Shown here: in pieces, positions 46,170 through 54,533 of the stretch
Numbering within the stretch: the stretch's first letter is position 1
Layout: every line of letters starts with the position of its first letter
Source of the DNA: Aliiroseovarius sp. F20344
Lineage (GTDB): Bacteria; Pseudomonadota; Alphaproteobacteria; Rhodobacterales; Rhodobacteraceae
Direction of reading: 5' to 3'
NCBI RefSeq assembly: GCF_023016155.1
Contig: NZ_JALKBG010000008.1
Coordinates: 1,242,501-1,306,500, forward strand
DNA length: 64,000 nucleotides
Made by a program: the position numbers and the translations under genes
Notes under the pieces: generated by a model
What the model saw: the letters and a program-made list of their open reading frames with translations, nothing else
Databases searched by the model: none
What the model was told of the DNA's origin: nothing

Positions 46170-46831
46170 CACCAGCTCCCCGAAGCGCCGCCGCCACCAA
46201 AGCTGCCGCCGCCACCTGAAAATCCACCTGAGACACTTCCGCCAAAGCCTAGAAATCGACCAATCACAAACAATGGCAAAAAGATCAGATGAAGAAGCTT
46301 TTCCCACGGGAGTTTTTCGCGATACTCACCGCCCAATGCCTCGAGAATGGCTTTGTGACCCGCGACAATTCCTGCTTGCAAGTCGCCGTTTCGGAACTTG
46401 GGAAGAATCTCATTATCAATGATCCGCTGGGCAGTCGCATCGCTCAAAACATCTTCAAGTCCAAGCCCAACCTCGATGCGAACCTTGCGCTCTTTGGGAG
46501 CCACCAGAAGCAAAACACCATTGTTTTTGTCTGATTGACCGATACCCCATTTATTACCCAACCATCGCCCGTATCGCTCAATTGTCCAACCAACCAATGA
46601 ATTCACGGTCACAACAACAACCTGATTTGTGGTCTGCTCCTCAAACCTCTTAGCGTTTGTTGTCAGCGATTGCTCAACTGAAGCACTGAGAACTCCTGCT
46701 TGATCTGTGACCCAATACTGAGTCTGAGGGGCGTTCGGCGGTTCTTGCGAGAAGGCCGCGGAAGAAAGGAAAAAGGGCACAAACAGCGCAACAAATAGTG
46801 TTCTTGTGAACAATCGAAGTGTCTCAGGCAT
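46169..46831 (-). CDS. YgcG/TPM-domain secreted protein
   Basis: 220 residues. A signal peptide (LFVALFVPFFLSSAAFSQEP) leads into a TPM domain (YWVTDQAGVLSASVEQSLTTNAKRFEEQTTNQVVVVTVNSLVGWTIERYGRWLGNKWGIGQSDKNNGVLLLVAPKERKVRIEVGLGLEDVLSDATAQRIIDNEILPKFRNGDLQAG). A late hydrophobic segment (LLHLIFLPLFVIGRFLGFG) and a Gly/Ser-rich tail (GGGGSFGGGGASGSW) follow, typical of YgcG proteins. Together with the downstream TPM gene it makes a two-gene operon in a low-GC patch. Confidence 0.88.
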   Translation of the reverse strand: MPETLRLFTRTLFVALFVPFFLSSAAFSQEPPNAPQTQYWVTDQAGVLSASVEQSLTTNAKRFEEQTTNQVVVVTVNSLVGWTIERYGRWLGNKWGIGQSDKNNGVLLLVAPKERKVRIEVGLGLEDVLSDATAQRIIDNEILPKFRNGDLQAGIVAGHKAILEALGGEYREKLPWEKLLHLIFLPLFVIGRFLGFGGSVSGGFSGGGGSFGGGGASGSW

Positions 46832-46947
46832 TAGGAAAACTCATTTAGTGCGCAATTGGGGTTTCGAAATCAATTTGTATATCGTTGTCAGGTACAAAAG
46901 CGGCAATTTTTTGTTTCTGTGCAAATACTTTTAAGATGCGTAACCGG

Positions 46948-46968
46948 TTAAGGATATCTATTCCTTAA
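46948..46968. promoter_or_regulatory. palindrome upstream of the TPM operon
   Basis: TTAAGGA-TATCTAT-TCCTTAA with perfect seven-base arms, 117 bases before the TPM operon ATG and 72 bases past the stop of the VOC gene. Operator-like; no matching regulator is adjacent. Confidence 0.35.
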
Positions 46969-47039
46969 AGCGATCATTGGTGCGCCTTCGGCGAATGTCA
47001 TTTTATCTGCTGTTCAGACCCTCAAGTGTTCTGGACTGT

Positions 47040-47450
47040 TTAGGTAAACACTCCATCCATATCCTTGAATCCCTTTACCTCAATCGGATTGCCCGATGGG
47101 TCACGAAAGAACATGGTCCATTGCTCGCCCGGTTCACCGATGAAACGTCCGGTAGGAGCAATAACCCAGTCGATACCCACCGCCTCCAGCCGCTCCGACA
47201 GCGCGCGCCAATCGTCATAGGCCAGCACCAAACCGAAATGCGGCATCGCGACCATATGCGCGCCGACTTTGCCGGTGTTTGCGGTCTCGAACGGTTTGCC
47301 CAGATGAAAGCTCAGTTGGTGTCCAAAAAAGCTGAAATCGACCCAAGTGTCGGTCGATCGGCCTTCTTTGCAGCCCAATACGTCGCCATAGAAGCGTCGT
47401 GTCTCGTCCAAATTCGTGACATTGATGGCCAAATGGAACGGGGTCAGCAT
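47040..47450 (-). CDS. VOC/glyoxalase-superfamily protein
   Basis: 136 residues with a single vicinal-oxygen-chelate module pair: LTPFHLAINVTNLDETRRFYGDVLGCKEGRSTDTWVDFSFFGHQLSFHL and MPHFGLVLAYDDWRALSERLEAVGIDWVIAPTGRFIGEPGEQWTMFFRDPSGNPIEVKGF. Candidate metal ligands His and Glu are conserved at the usual spots. Members include dioxygenases and antibiotic-binding proteins; the substrate is unknown. Divergent from metY. Confidence 0.87.
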   Translation of the reverse strand: MLTPFHLAINVTNLDETRRFYGDVLGCKEGRSTDTWVDFSFFGHQLSFHLGKPFETANTGKVGAHMVAMPHFGLVLAYDDWRALSERLEAVGIDWVIAPTGRFIGEPGEQWTMFFRDPSGNPIEVKGFKDMDGVFT

Positions 47451-47551
47451 GAAGTTCTCCAGAATGATTTCCCGCTTAGCTTATCAAAACCAGAACGAAG
47501 GACCAGACCGGGCAGAAAAGGCGACAAGCTGTCTAAAGCGACGATTTTCGC

Positions 47552-47601
47552 AGGCTAAGACTTGCAGAGGCGTTGAAGCCCACGCCCCTTTCCCCTAGCC
47601 T
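47552..47601 (+). other. compact nested hairpin in the metY leader
   Basis: AGGCTA (47552-47557) pairs with TAGCCT (47596-47601), enclosing GGCGT (47569-47573) pairing with ACGCC (47582-47586). It ends 29 bases before the metY start. I do not recognise a SAM-II, SAM/SAH or SAM-I core in it, so it is recorded only as a structured leader. Confidence 0.35.
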
Positions 47602-47630
47602 TCCCGCGACCAAGAATGAGGGAGAGAACC

Positions 47631-48923
47631 ATGTCCGACGAACGCCCACAGGGCTTTGACACGCTGCAAATCCACGCAGGCACCGAACCTGATCCGGCCA
47701 CCGGTGCCCGTCAGGTCCCGATCTATCAGACCACCGCCTATGTCTTCCAAGACGCAGATCACGCCGCGCGTCTGTTTAACCTAGAAGAAGTTGGCTACAT
47801 CTATTCACGCCTAACCAACCCAACTGTTGGCGCACTGGCCAACCGCATCGTTGCACTGGAAGGCGGCGCAGGCGGGTTCTGCTGCTCGTCCGGTCACGCG
47901 GCCCAGATCATGGCTCTGTTCCCGCTGATGGGCCCGGGCCTGAATATCGTGGCGTCGAACAAGCTCTATGGTGGTACCGTCACTCAGTTCACCCAGACCT
48001 TCAAACGGTTCGGCTGGGAAGCCAAACTGGTGGATTTCGACGATCCGGCCGCTGTCGAGGCCGCCATCGACGACAACACCCGCGCCCTGTTCTGCGAAAG
48101 CATCGCGAACCCGGCTGGCGTCCCCACCGATATCCCGGCGATGGCCGCAATTGCTGACAAGGCCGGTGTACCGCTGATCGTCGACAACACCTCGGCGACG
48201 CCCTATCTGGTTCGCCCCATCGAGCAAGGCGCGACCATCGTCGTGCACTCGACCACCAAATACCTGACCGGCAACGGCACCGTGACCGGCGGCTGCGTGG
48301 TGGATTCAGGCAAGTTTGATTGGATGGCCTCCGACAAGTTCCCGTCGCTCAGCCAACCCGAGCCCGCCTATCACGGTCTGACCTTCGGCGCGGCGCTGGG
48401 TCCAATGGCCTATACGTTCCACGGCATCGCCATTGGTTTGCGCGACCTTGGCATGACGATGAACCCACAAGGCGCACACTACACTCTGATGGGAATCGAG
48501 ACCCTGTCGCTTCGCATGCAACGGCACGTAGAGAACGCGCAGGCTCTGGCAGAATGGCTGGAAAAAGACGACCGCATCGAAAGCGTCAGCTATGCGGGCT
48601 TGCCGTCCTCCCCCTATCATGACCGCGCAAAAGCCGTGTCCCCGAAAGGTCCGGGCGCGCTGTTCACTGTGGGCGTTAAAGGCGGGTATGAGGCTTGCGT
48701 GAAGCTGGTCAACAGTCTGAAACTGTTTAGCCATGTTGCCAACCTTGGCGACACGCGCTCGCTGATCATCCACTCGGCCTCGACCACGCACCGTCAGCTG
48801 TCTGAAGAGCAGCAAGTGGCGGCGGGTGCAGCCCCCAACGTGGTGCGCTTGTCCATCGGCACCGAGGACATTGCAGACATCATCGCTGACTTTGATCAAG
48901 CGCTGGCGACGGCTACGACGTAA
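47631..48923 (+). CDS. metY: O-acetylhomoserine sulfhydrylase
   Basis: 430 residues, PLP enzyme of the Cys/Met metabolism family. Makes homocysteine from O-acetylhomoserine and sulfide, the direct-sulfhydrylation route that suits a sulfur-oxidising cell. Motifs: IYQTTAYVFQDADHAARLFNLEEVGYIYSRLTNPTVGALANRI, LIVDNTSATPYL, and the PLP lysine in VVHSTTKYLTGNGTVTGG. The ATG at 47631 follows GGGAGAG. Ends in a strong terminator shared with the convergent SIMPL gene. Confidence 0.94.
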   Translation: MSDERPQGFDTLQIHAGTEPDPATGARQVPIYQTTAYVFQDADHAARLFNLEEVGYIYSRLTNPTVGALANRIVALEGGAGGFCCSSGHAAQIMALFPLMGPGLNIVASNKLYGGTVTQFTQTFKRFGWEAKLVDFDDPAAVEAAIDDNTRALFCESIANPAGVPTDIPAMAAIADKAGVPLIVDNTSATPYLVRPIEQGATIVVHSTTKYLTGNGTVTGGCVVDSGKFDWMASDKFPSLSQPEPAYHGLTFGAALGPMAYTFHGIAIGLRDLGMTMNPQGAHYTLMGIETLSLRMQRHVENAQALAEWLEKDDRIESVSYAGLPSSPYHDRAKAVSPKGPGALFTVGVKGGYEACVKLVNSLKLFSHVANLGDTRSLIIHSASTTHRQLSEEQQVAAGAAPNVVRLSIGTEDIADIIADFDQALATATT

Positions 48924-48942
48924 GCGCATTACGCCAATGAAA

Positions 48943-48967
48943 GAACCCCGCCAAATCGGCGGGGTTC
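48943..48967 (+). terminator. bidirectional intrinsic terminator between metY and the SIMPL gene
   Basis: Perfect ten-base stem GAACCCCGCC / GGCGGGGTTC, loop AAATC, followed by GTTATTTTA on the plus strand and TTTC on the minus. Confidence 0.85.
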
Positions 48968-48993
48968 GTTATTTTACAGCCACTTAGGCGCGC

Positions 48994-49686
48994 TTACTCA
49001 ATCAACTCAAACACCATTGTGACGCTGGAGTTCACACCCAATTCACCCGCAGCGACGGGCATATCAGCCGAGGCACGCTCCATCGCCATCATCACGGGGC
49101 GGCCACCCATGTCACCGCCTTCTTGCATCATAAGTACCGATCCCAGCTTCATCCCGGCGGCTTCGGCCAACACTGTCGCGCGGCTCATCGCATCTTTCAC
49201 AGCTAAGCTGCGTGCGCTGTCTTCAGCCGCGTTACGATCCTGAATATCAAACTGCAATCCGTGGATTTCATTTGCACCCACAGAAGTGACCGCGCTCATG
49301 ATTGCGCCAAGTTTTGTTAGGTCCCGCACGCCAACAGAGAGCGTCGAGTTCGCGATGAAGCCCACCAGTTTTGGCACACCCTCGTTTTGGCGATTGTAAT
49401 CATATTGCGCTGAAAGGCTGACTTGGGTGCTTTGAACATCCCTCTCATCAACCCCAGCTTCGGTCAACTTGGCCAGCATTTGGCCAATTGCGTCCGCCAC
49501 GGCGTCGAATGCGGCGCCTGCATCGTCAGACCGTTCACTGACGCCCAGACTGATCCGCGCCATATCCGGCACGACCTGCGCAACGCCCTGCCCTGTGACC
49601 GTCAACTGCGACGCTTTGGAGATTTCTGCATGGCCAATTCCAGCGGCGGCAATCGAAATTGCGATAATAGATAGCAGTTTGCGCAT
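48994..49686 (-). CDS. periplasmic SIMPL domain (DUF541) protein
   Basis: 230 residues from the ATG at 49686. Signal peptide MRKLLSIIAISIAAAGIGHA, then SQLTVTGQGVAQVVPDMARISLGVSERSDDAGAAFDAVADAIGQMLAKLTEAGVDERDVQSTQVSLSAQYDYN, the SIMPL fold seen in YggE-like proteins. These are outer-envelope proteins linked to oxidative stress defence in a few bacteria; mechanism unknown. AAGGAGAAC upstream supports the start. Divergent from the large GspL/PilP-like gene. Confidence 0.9.
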   Translation of the reverse strand: MRKLLSIIAISIAAAGIGHAEISKASQLTVTGQGVAQVVPDMARISLGVSERSDDAGAAFDAVADAIGQMLAKLTEAGVDERDVQSTQVSLSAQYDYNRQNEGVPKLVGFIANSTLSVGVRDLTKLGAIMSAVTSVGANEIHGLQFDIQDRNAAEDSARSLAVKDAMSRATVLAEAAGMKLGSVLMMQEGGDMGGRPVMMAMERASADMPVAAGELGVNSSVTMVFELIE

Positions 49687-49858
49687 CTTGTTCTCCTTTT
49701 TCGCCAGATTGCGCTGTCTTCCGCCACAGGCAACCCTGCAGCCACGCGCCCCCTTTCCATGCGCGAATTCCTGCTGTAGTTTCAATCCTGTATTTAGCGG
49801 CTGCAAGGCCGCAAAAGGTGTGCCTGATTGTAGGTGGTTTAAGAAGGACTGGGGCTGC

Positions 49859-52681
49859 ATGAAACCAAGCTTTGCGCTTGATCTCAATCACGATGGGATC
49901 GGCCTTGTCCATCGCGGCAAGGGCGGTTGGCAGCTTGTCGGAAAGGTGGGTCTGGACGATCCGGATCTGGGCCTGACGCTGTCTACGCTACGTGACACTG
50001 CAAAGGCGCTGGAACCGGGCGCACTGACGACCAAATTGATTGTGCCCGGATCGCAAATCCTGTTCACATCCATGACCGCACCCGGTCCTGATAAGGTCAC
50101 CCGAGAAGCAAGAATTCGCGAAGGGTTAGAAGGACTTACCCCTTACCCCGTCGATCAGCTGGTGTTCGATTGGCAGGAAGATAGTGCGGAACCCGGCATG
50201 GTTCATGTGGCTGTCGTTGCGCGCGAAACTCTGGACGAGGCTTTGGGGTTTGCGCAAGAGCATGAGATGAACCCGGCCGGTTTCGTTGCCAGACCCAAGG
50301 GCACGTTCTCGGGCGAGGTTTTTTTTGGTCCGGTTGATGCCAACGACACCGATTTCAAGCGCGAGAAACGACCAGTTCCCAATCTTCGGGATGCCGATCA
50401 TTTAGCGTCTGATCCGGTGGTTTCAGCTGTGCCCTTCGACGAAACATTTGCTGAGCAACCCACGCCAGAAACGTCCAGTTCAGCAACTTCGGTGACGTCA
50501 AGCGACATTCCCGAACTGGCCCCCTTCCCACCGACACCGGATGAACCGGAATCGCCCGTTTTGGAGGATGCGCCCAAGCGCCAGCCAAAGCCAAAGAAGT
50601 CAGAAACGACGTCGAAGCCATCAGAATCCAAAGCGCCTGAGGCTCCGTCACCTCAAACACCATCGCCAGCAACTTCGGCAGCAGAACCAGCGCAGCCCGC
50701 AATCGGTTTCTCATCAAGCCGAAGCTCAGACGCAGAGCCGCTGAAGCTGGGTGAGGAATTGGTAGTGCCGTCCCCGGCTGAAACCCCAATTGATGCCCCA
50801 CGGACCGAAGCACGCCTGTCCTTTGGCCTGCCGAAAGCACCAAGCAGCACTGATGACAGCCGCAACACGCCATCCGATGCGCCTGCGGCTCCTGCTCCCC
50901 CCCCAGTACCCAAGCCTGCGACGAAGGTTCATGTACCAGTCACGGCCCCTGTCGCCTTTGACCAGCAAGACACGCCATCCAAGCCGGGAAAAACGAAGGC
51001 CAAACAAGGAAAAGAGAGCTTTGCGAAAGCCGCCCGAAAGGGCGCGGCCGGGTTAACCGCAGCTGCTGAACGCGCCAGTGCGCTTGGACGTCAGGCCGTC
51101 AGCAAAATTCCTGCACCGAAGCACAAGGATCAAGCGACCCAAGATGCGCCCAAGCAGCCATCCGTCACCAGCCGTGCCTCTCAAGCATTATCTGGATTGG
51201 GCGACCAGATCCGCTCCAGATCCAAAGCGAATACGGACAAGGCCAAATCTGGCGGGCCTCAGGTTACAGCCATTGCCCCCCCACCGGGCGGCGCGGAAGC
51301 CACCGCTTCCAAAGGCAACTGGACGCAAGAAGCGGATGCGCTGACGGTCTTCGGTGCGCGCAAAACGCAAAAAGTTGGCGGCAAACCTCGTTTCTTGGGG
51401 CTCTATTTGTTCCTGGGGCTTCTGCTGTTCATGGCCATTCTGGTCATTTGGTCGATGCTGTTCCTGAACGACACCACCGCATCGCTCGATGGTGAAGTCG
51501 ATCAGTTCGAGGCGGCAATCACCTCCGCTCAGCCCACACCCGGGGATGACACGCCCTTTGGGGCTGATAGCAATCTTGTCGATCCGGCCCTAGTGGAAGG
51601 CGACGAGGTGTTGGACACGCAATCGCCTGATCCACTGTCAGAGGAAGCCGCGCAAGCGCGTTATGCCGCCACAGGGATTTGGCAACGCGCCCCAGAACCA
51701 CTGAATGATGTCAATGTTGGGCGCATCGATGATCTTTATGTGGCCTCGATTGACCCAAGCACCTTGGGTCAGGACGCTGTGGCCTTGACGGTCTTTGGAT
51801 CAGATCAGCTTAGTGGGGCAATCCCGAATACAAACCCGCCTCCGCCCCCCGGCACGGTGTTTGAGGTTGACGAACGCGGCTTCGTTCAGGCGACCCCAGA
51901 GGGTGCGCTGACGCCGGAGGGGGCTTTGGTCATCGCGGGCAGCCCACGCGTTGTTCCCGCCCCTGCCCCCCGGCCAGATCGCGCCGAAGCGGATGCCGAA
52001 ATCGCAGACGGCACGGAAGATGCGGAAACGGTGGCCACGCCGACAGAGCCGTCCATTCGCCCACGCGCACGACCCACAGGGCTGGTTGAGGGCAACGAGC
52101 GTCGTATCCTTGGTGGACGCACACGCACAGAGCTGGCCCAGCTACGCCCGCGCGCACGACCTGAAGCTGTTCTTGCCGCAGCGCGCGCGAAGGCCGAGGC
52201 CGAGGCTCAAGCGCAGGCCGACGCCATCGCAGCCGCCTTGTCAGGGGAAAACGCGGCAGCTGCTGGCATCGCGCCAACCGCCTTGGCCATACCCCGATCT
52301 GCTGCACCCAAAGCGCGGCCAAAAAACTTCTCAAAAATCGTTGCCCGCGCCCGCCCGAACGGTGGTGCATCTGATGGAAGCGTTGCCGTTGCAGCTGCGT
52401 CACCCCGTCAGACGACAACTCCGAAGATCCCGACACGCGCCTCCGTTGCAAAACAGGCAACCATCAAGAATGCAATCAACCTGCGCAAAGTCAGCTTGAT
52501 CGGCATCTATGGCTCGTCCTCGTCACGTCGTGCGTTGGTCCGTATGCCCTCGGGCCGCTATGTTAAAGTGGGGGTTGGCAGCCGGTTGGATGGCGGCAAA
52601 GTCGTCTCGATCTCGACCACCAAGCTGATTTACCAAAAAGGCGGTCGCACGGTCACGCTGAACGTCCTGCCCTTCAGCTAG
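49859..52681 (+). CDS. bitopic protein with GspL/PilM-like N-terminus and PilP-like C-terminus
   Basis: 940 residues from the ATG at 49859 (AAGGA ten bases upstream). Residues 1-165 (FALDLNHDGIGLVHRGKGGWQLVGKVGL...PGSQILFTSMTAPGPDKVTREARIREGLEGLTPYPVDQLVFDW) look like the actin-like cytoplasmic domain of GspL/PilM proteins. About 170-505 is low-complexity Pro/Ala/Ser/Lys. A single membrane span is at about 512-535 (FLGLYLFLGLLLFMAILVIWS). The outside part has repeated RPRARP motifs and ends, from about residue 874, in LRKVSLIGIYGSSSSRRALVRMPSGRYVKVGVGSRLDGGKVVSI, a PilP/GspC-like beta domain. No other pilus or secretion genes are adjacent. Function unknown; domain calls are by pattern only. 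Confidence 0.75.
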   Translation: MKPSFALDLNHDGIGLVHRGKGGWQLVGKVGLDDPDLGLTLSTLRDTAKALEPGALTTKLIVPGSQILFTSMTAPGPDKVTREARIREGLEGLTPYPVDQLVFDWQEDSAEPGMVHVAVVARETLDEALGFAQEHEMNPAGFVARPKGTFSGEVFFGPVDANDTDFKREKRPVPNLRDADHLASDPVVSAVPFDETFAEQPTPETSSSATSVTSSDIPELAPFPPTPDEPESPVLEDAPKRQPKPKKSETTSKPSESKAPEAPSPQTPSPATSAAEPAQPAIGFSSSRSSDAEPLKLGEELVVPSPAETPIDAPRTEARLSFGLPKAPSSTDDSRNTPSDAPAAPAPPPVPKPATKVHVPVTAPVAFDQQDTPSKPGKTKAKQGKESFAKAARKGAAGLTAAAERASALGRQAVSKIPAPKHKDQATQDAPKQPSVTSRASQALSGLGDQIRSRSKANTDKAKSGGPQVTAIAPPPGGAEATASKGNWTQEADALTVFGARKTQKVGGKPRFLGLYLFLGLLLFMAILVIWSMLFLNDTTASLDGEVDQFEAAITSAQPTPGDDTPFGADSNLVDPALVEGDEVLDTQSPDPLSEEAAQARYAATGIWQRAPEPLNDVNVGRIDDLYVASIDPSTLGQDAVALTVFGSDQLSGAIPNTNPPPPPGTVFEVDERGFVQATPEGALTPEGALVIAGSPRVVPAPAPRPDRAEADAEIADGTEDAETVATPTEPSIRPRARPTGLVEGNERRILGGRTRTELAQLRPRARPEAVLAAARAKAEAEAQAQADAIAAALSGENAAAAGIAPTALAIPRSAAPKARPKNFSKIVARARPNGGASDGSVAVAAASPRQTTTPKIPTRASVAKQATIKNAINLRKVSLIGIYGSSSSRRALVRMPSGRYVKVGVGSRLDGGKVVSISTTKLIYQKGGRTVTLNVLPFS

Positions 52682-52683
52682 TA

Positions 52684-52717
52684 AAAGCGGCCACCGGATT
52701 TCTCCGGTGGCCGCTTT
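52684..52717 (+). terminator. intrinsic terminator with a 15-bp stem
   Basis: AAAGCGGCCACCGGA pairs perfectly with TCCGGTGGCCGCTTT around a TTTC loop. It lies two bases after the large gene's stop and also just past the hppD stop on the other strand. Confidence 0.88.
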
Positions 52718-52738
52718 CGAATTCATAGACATTGGCGC

Positions 52739-53836
52739 TTAGGCGACGTCGCCCAATTCTCCGCTTTCGATTTGTTCGCGTTCGATGGATTCAAACAAAG
52801 CTTTGAAATTCCCTTCGCCAAAGCCGTCATCCCCTTTGCGCTGGATGAACTCGAAAAAGATCGGGCCAATCACTGTCTTAGAGAAGATCTGCAGTAGGCA
52901 CCGTGTCTCGCCGCCGCCAACAACGCCTTCGCCGTCGATCAGGATGCCGTGTTTCATCATCTCTTCTTTCGGCTCCTGATGACCCGCAACACGCTCATAA
53001 GACATGTCATAATACGCCTCGTTCGGGCCCGGCATGAACTTCAGGCCACGACCTGCGATCGCATCGACAGACGCGTAAATGTCGTTTGTGCCAACCGCGA
53101 TGTGCTGAATGCCTTCACCATTGTATTTTTTTAGATAAGCCACGATCTGACCGGTTTCACCTCGGTCTTCGTTGATCGGAATACGGATTTTGCCGCAAGG
53201 GGACGTCAATGCGCGGCTGAACAGCCCGGTGAATTTCCCTTGGATGTCAAAGAAGCGGATTTCTTCGAAGTTGAACAAGTCGCCATAGAAGTTGAACCAG
53301 ACATCCATGTTTCCTTTGAAGACGTTATGCGTCAGGTGATCGAGGTAGAAGAACCCAACCCCTTCCGGATGCGCGTTGGTGATCCAGTCAAACTCTTCGT
53401 TAAACGCACTTTCATCGAAATAGGTGTCAATGAAATAGATCAGCGACCCACCGATCCCGTAGATCGCAGGCACATCCATAGCTTTACCGGTGCCTTCATA
53501 GGGTTTCGCGCCCTTTTTGACCGCATGGTCGAAGGCATGCTGCGCATCCACAACGCGCCACCCCATGGATGGGGCACAGGGGCCGTGTTCTTCGATGAAC
53601 TCAGCGGCGTGGCTTCCCGGTTCGATGTTCAACAGATAGCTGACATCCCCCTGTTGCCACAGTTCGATCTTGCGGGTCTTGTGATTTCCCACATGGGCAA
53701 ACCCCATCTTGGTGAAAATATCACGAAGCTCCTGCGGTTCGGGATGGGCGAATTCGACAAACTCGAACCCATCTGTACCTGCCGGATTTTCCTCCGAGAT
53801 TGTTGCGCGCGGGGCATCATGTGGAAACGGGCCCAT
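52739..53836 (-). CDS. hppD: 4-hydroxyphenylpyruvate dioxygenase
   Basis: 365 residues. Fe(II) enzyme turning 4-hydroxyphenylpyruvate into homogentisate in tyrosine breakdown. Two VOC modules: GFEFVEFAHPEPQELRDIFTKMGFAHVGNHKTRKIELWQQGDVSYLLN and FFYLDHLTHNVFKGNMDVWFNFYGDLFNFEEIRFFDI with the first His ligand; GIQHIAVGTNDI has the second and FFEFIQRKGDDGFGEGNFKALFESIE the Glu ligand. AGGAG precedes the ATG. Its divergent Lrp-type neighbour is the likely regulator; no fahA or hmgA is adjacent. Confidence 0.95.
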   Translation of the reverse strand: MGPFPHDAPRATISEENPAGTDGFEFVEFAHPEPQELRDIFTKMGFAHVGNHKTRKIELWQQGDVSYLLNIEPGSHAAEFIEEHGPCAPSMGWRVVDAQHAFDHAVKKGAKPYEGTGKAMDVPAIYGIGGSLIYFIDTYFDESAFNEEFDWITNAHPEGVGFFYLDHLTHNVFKGNMDVWFNFYGDLFNFEEIRFFDIQGKFTGLFSRALTSPCGKIRIPINEDRGETGQIVAYLKKYNGEGIQHIAVGTNDIYASVDAIAGRGLKFMPGPNEAYYDMSYERVAGHQEPKEEMMKHGILIDGEGVVGGGETRCLLQIFSKTVIGPIFFEFIQRKGDDGFGEGNFKALFESIEREQIESGELGDVA

Positions 53837-53904
53837 GTCTCACTCCTGTAAGTTCACCTGTTATGAATCGAAGTATCGCGCATCCGGCTTGACCTTTCTG
53901 CGCA

Positions 53905-53937
53905 TTGTATGCAGTAAATTATAAATTATACGCACAA
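53905..53937. promoter_or_regulatory. AT-rich imperfect palindrome between hppD and the Lrp gene
   Basis: TTGT ... ACAA flank an AT-rich core with GTAAATTATAAATTATAC. The shape (inverted ends, AT core, divergent promoter) suits an Lrp/AsnC dimer site controlling hppD and its own gene. Confidence 0.4.
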
Positions 53938-53968
53938 CTCGCGCACTAAATTCAAAAAGGCCGCGCAA

Positions 53969-54439
53969 ATGACGCATCTCGATCGAACGGACCGTAAATT
54001 GCTGAAGGCTCTGCAGCAGAACGCGCAGCTGACGGCACAGGAATTGGGGGATCTTTTGAACCTGTCGGCAAGTCAGGCGGGACGCCGGCGATTACGGTTA
54101 GAGCAATCGGGCCTGATCGAGCGTTACGCCGCACGGATTGATCCCGCCCAGCTTGGGCTGAGCGTGCAATCCTTTGTGCAAGTGCAAATGGCCAGCCAAT
54201 CCCCCGAGGCCGCTCAGGCATTCCTAAGCCTGACCGAACGGCGGGACGAGATTACATCGGTTTGGACCCTGACTGGGGATGCGGATTATCTTATGCGGGT
54301 CTATTGCCATGACCTTGCTAGCCTGAACCGATTGATCCACGAAATTCTGTTGCCGCATGCGTCTGTCGCGCGGGTTCAAAGCCAAATTGTTCTGGATCAC
54401 GTGAAGAAAGACACGCCCCTGCCCACGGACCATAGTTAG
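53969..54439 (+). CDS. Lrp/AsnC-family transcriptional regulator
   Basis: 156 residues: N-terminal helix-turn-helix (LDRTDRKLLKALQQNAQLTAQELGDLLNLSASQAGRRRLRLEQSGLIERYAARIDPAQLGL) and C-terminal RAM ligand-binding domain (VQVQMASQSPEAAQAFLSLTERRDEITSVWTLTGDADYLMRVYCHDLASLNRLIHEILL). Divergent from hppD, so probably an aromatic-amino-acid responsive regulator of tyrosine catabolism; the ligand is inference. Confidence 0.93.
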   Translation: MTHLDRTDRKLLKALQQNAQLTAQELGDLLNLSASQAGRRRLRLEQSGLIERYAARIDPAQLGLSVQSFVQVQMASQSPEAAQAFLSLTERRDEITSVWTLTGDADYLMRVYCHDLASLNRLIHEILLPHASVARVQSQIVLDHVKKDTPLPTDHS

Positions 54440-54533
54440 CAAGGCCAAGCATTCAGGGATCGTACAGGCGATCTTATCGCTCACGAAATATTTCACTTAG
54501 CCTTCCGGTCAGCTTTGTTCTATCGCTAGGGTC

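Noticed and set aside
47451-47630. SAM-II or SAM/SAH riboswitch before metY
   Set aside because: No conserved core matching those classes could be aligned by eye; kept only as an unclassified structured leader.
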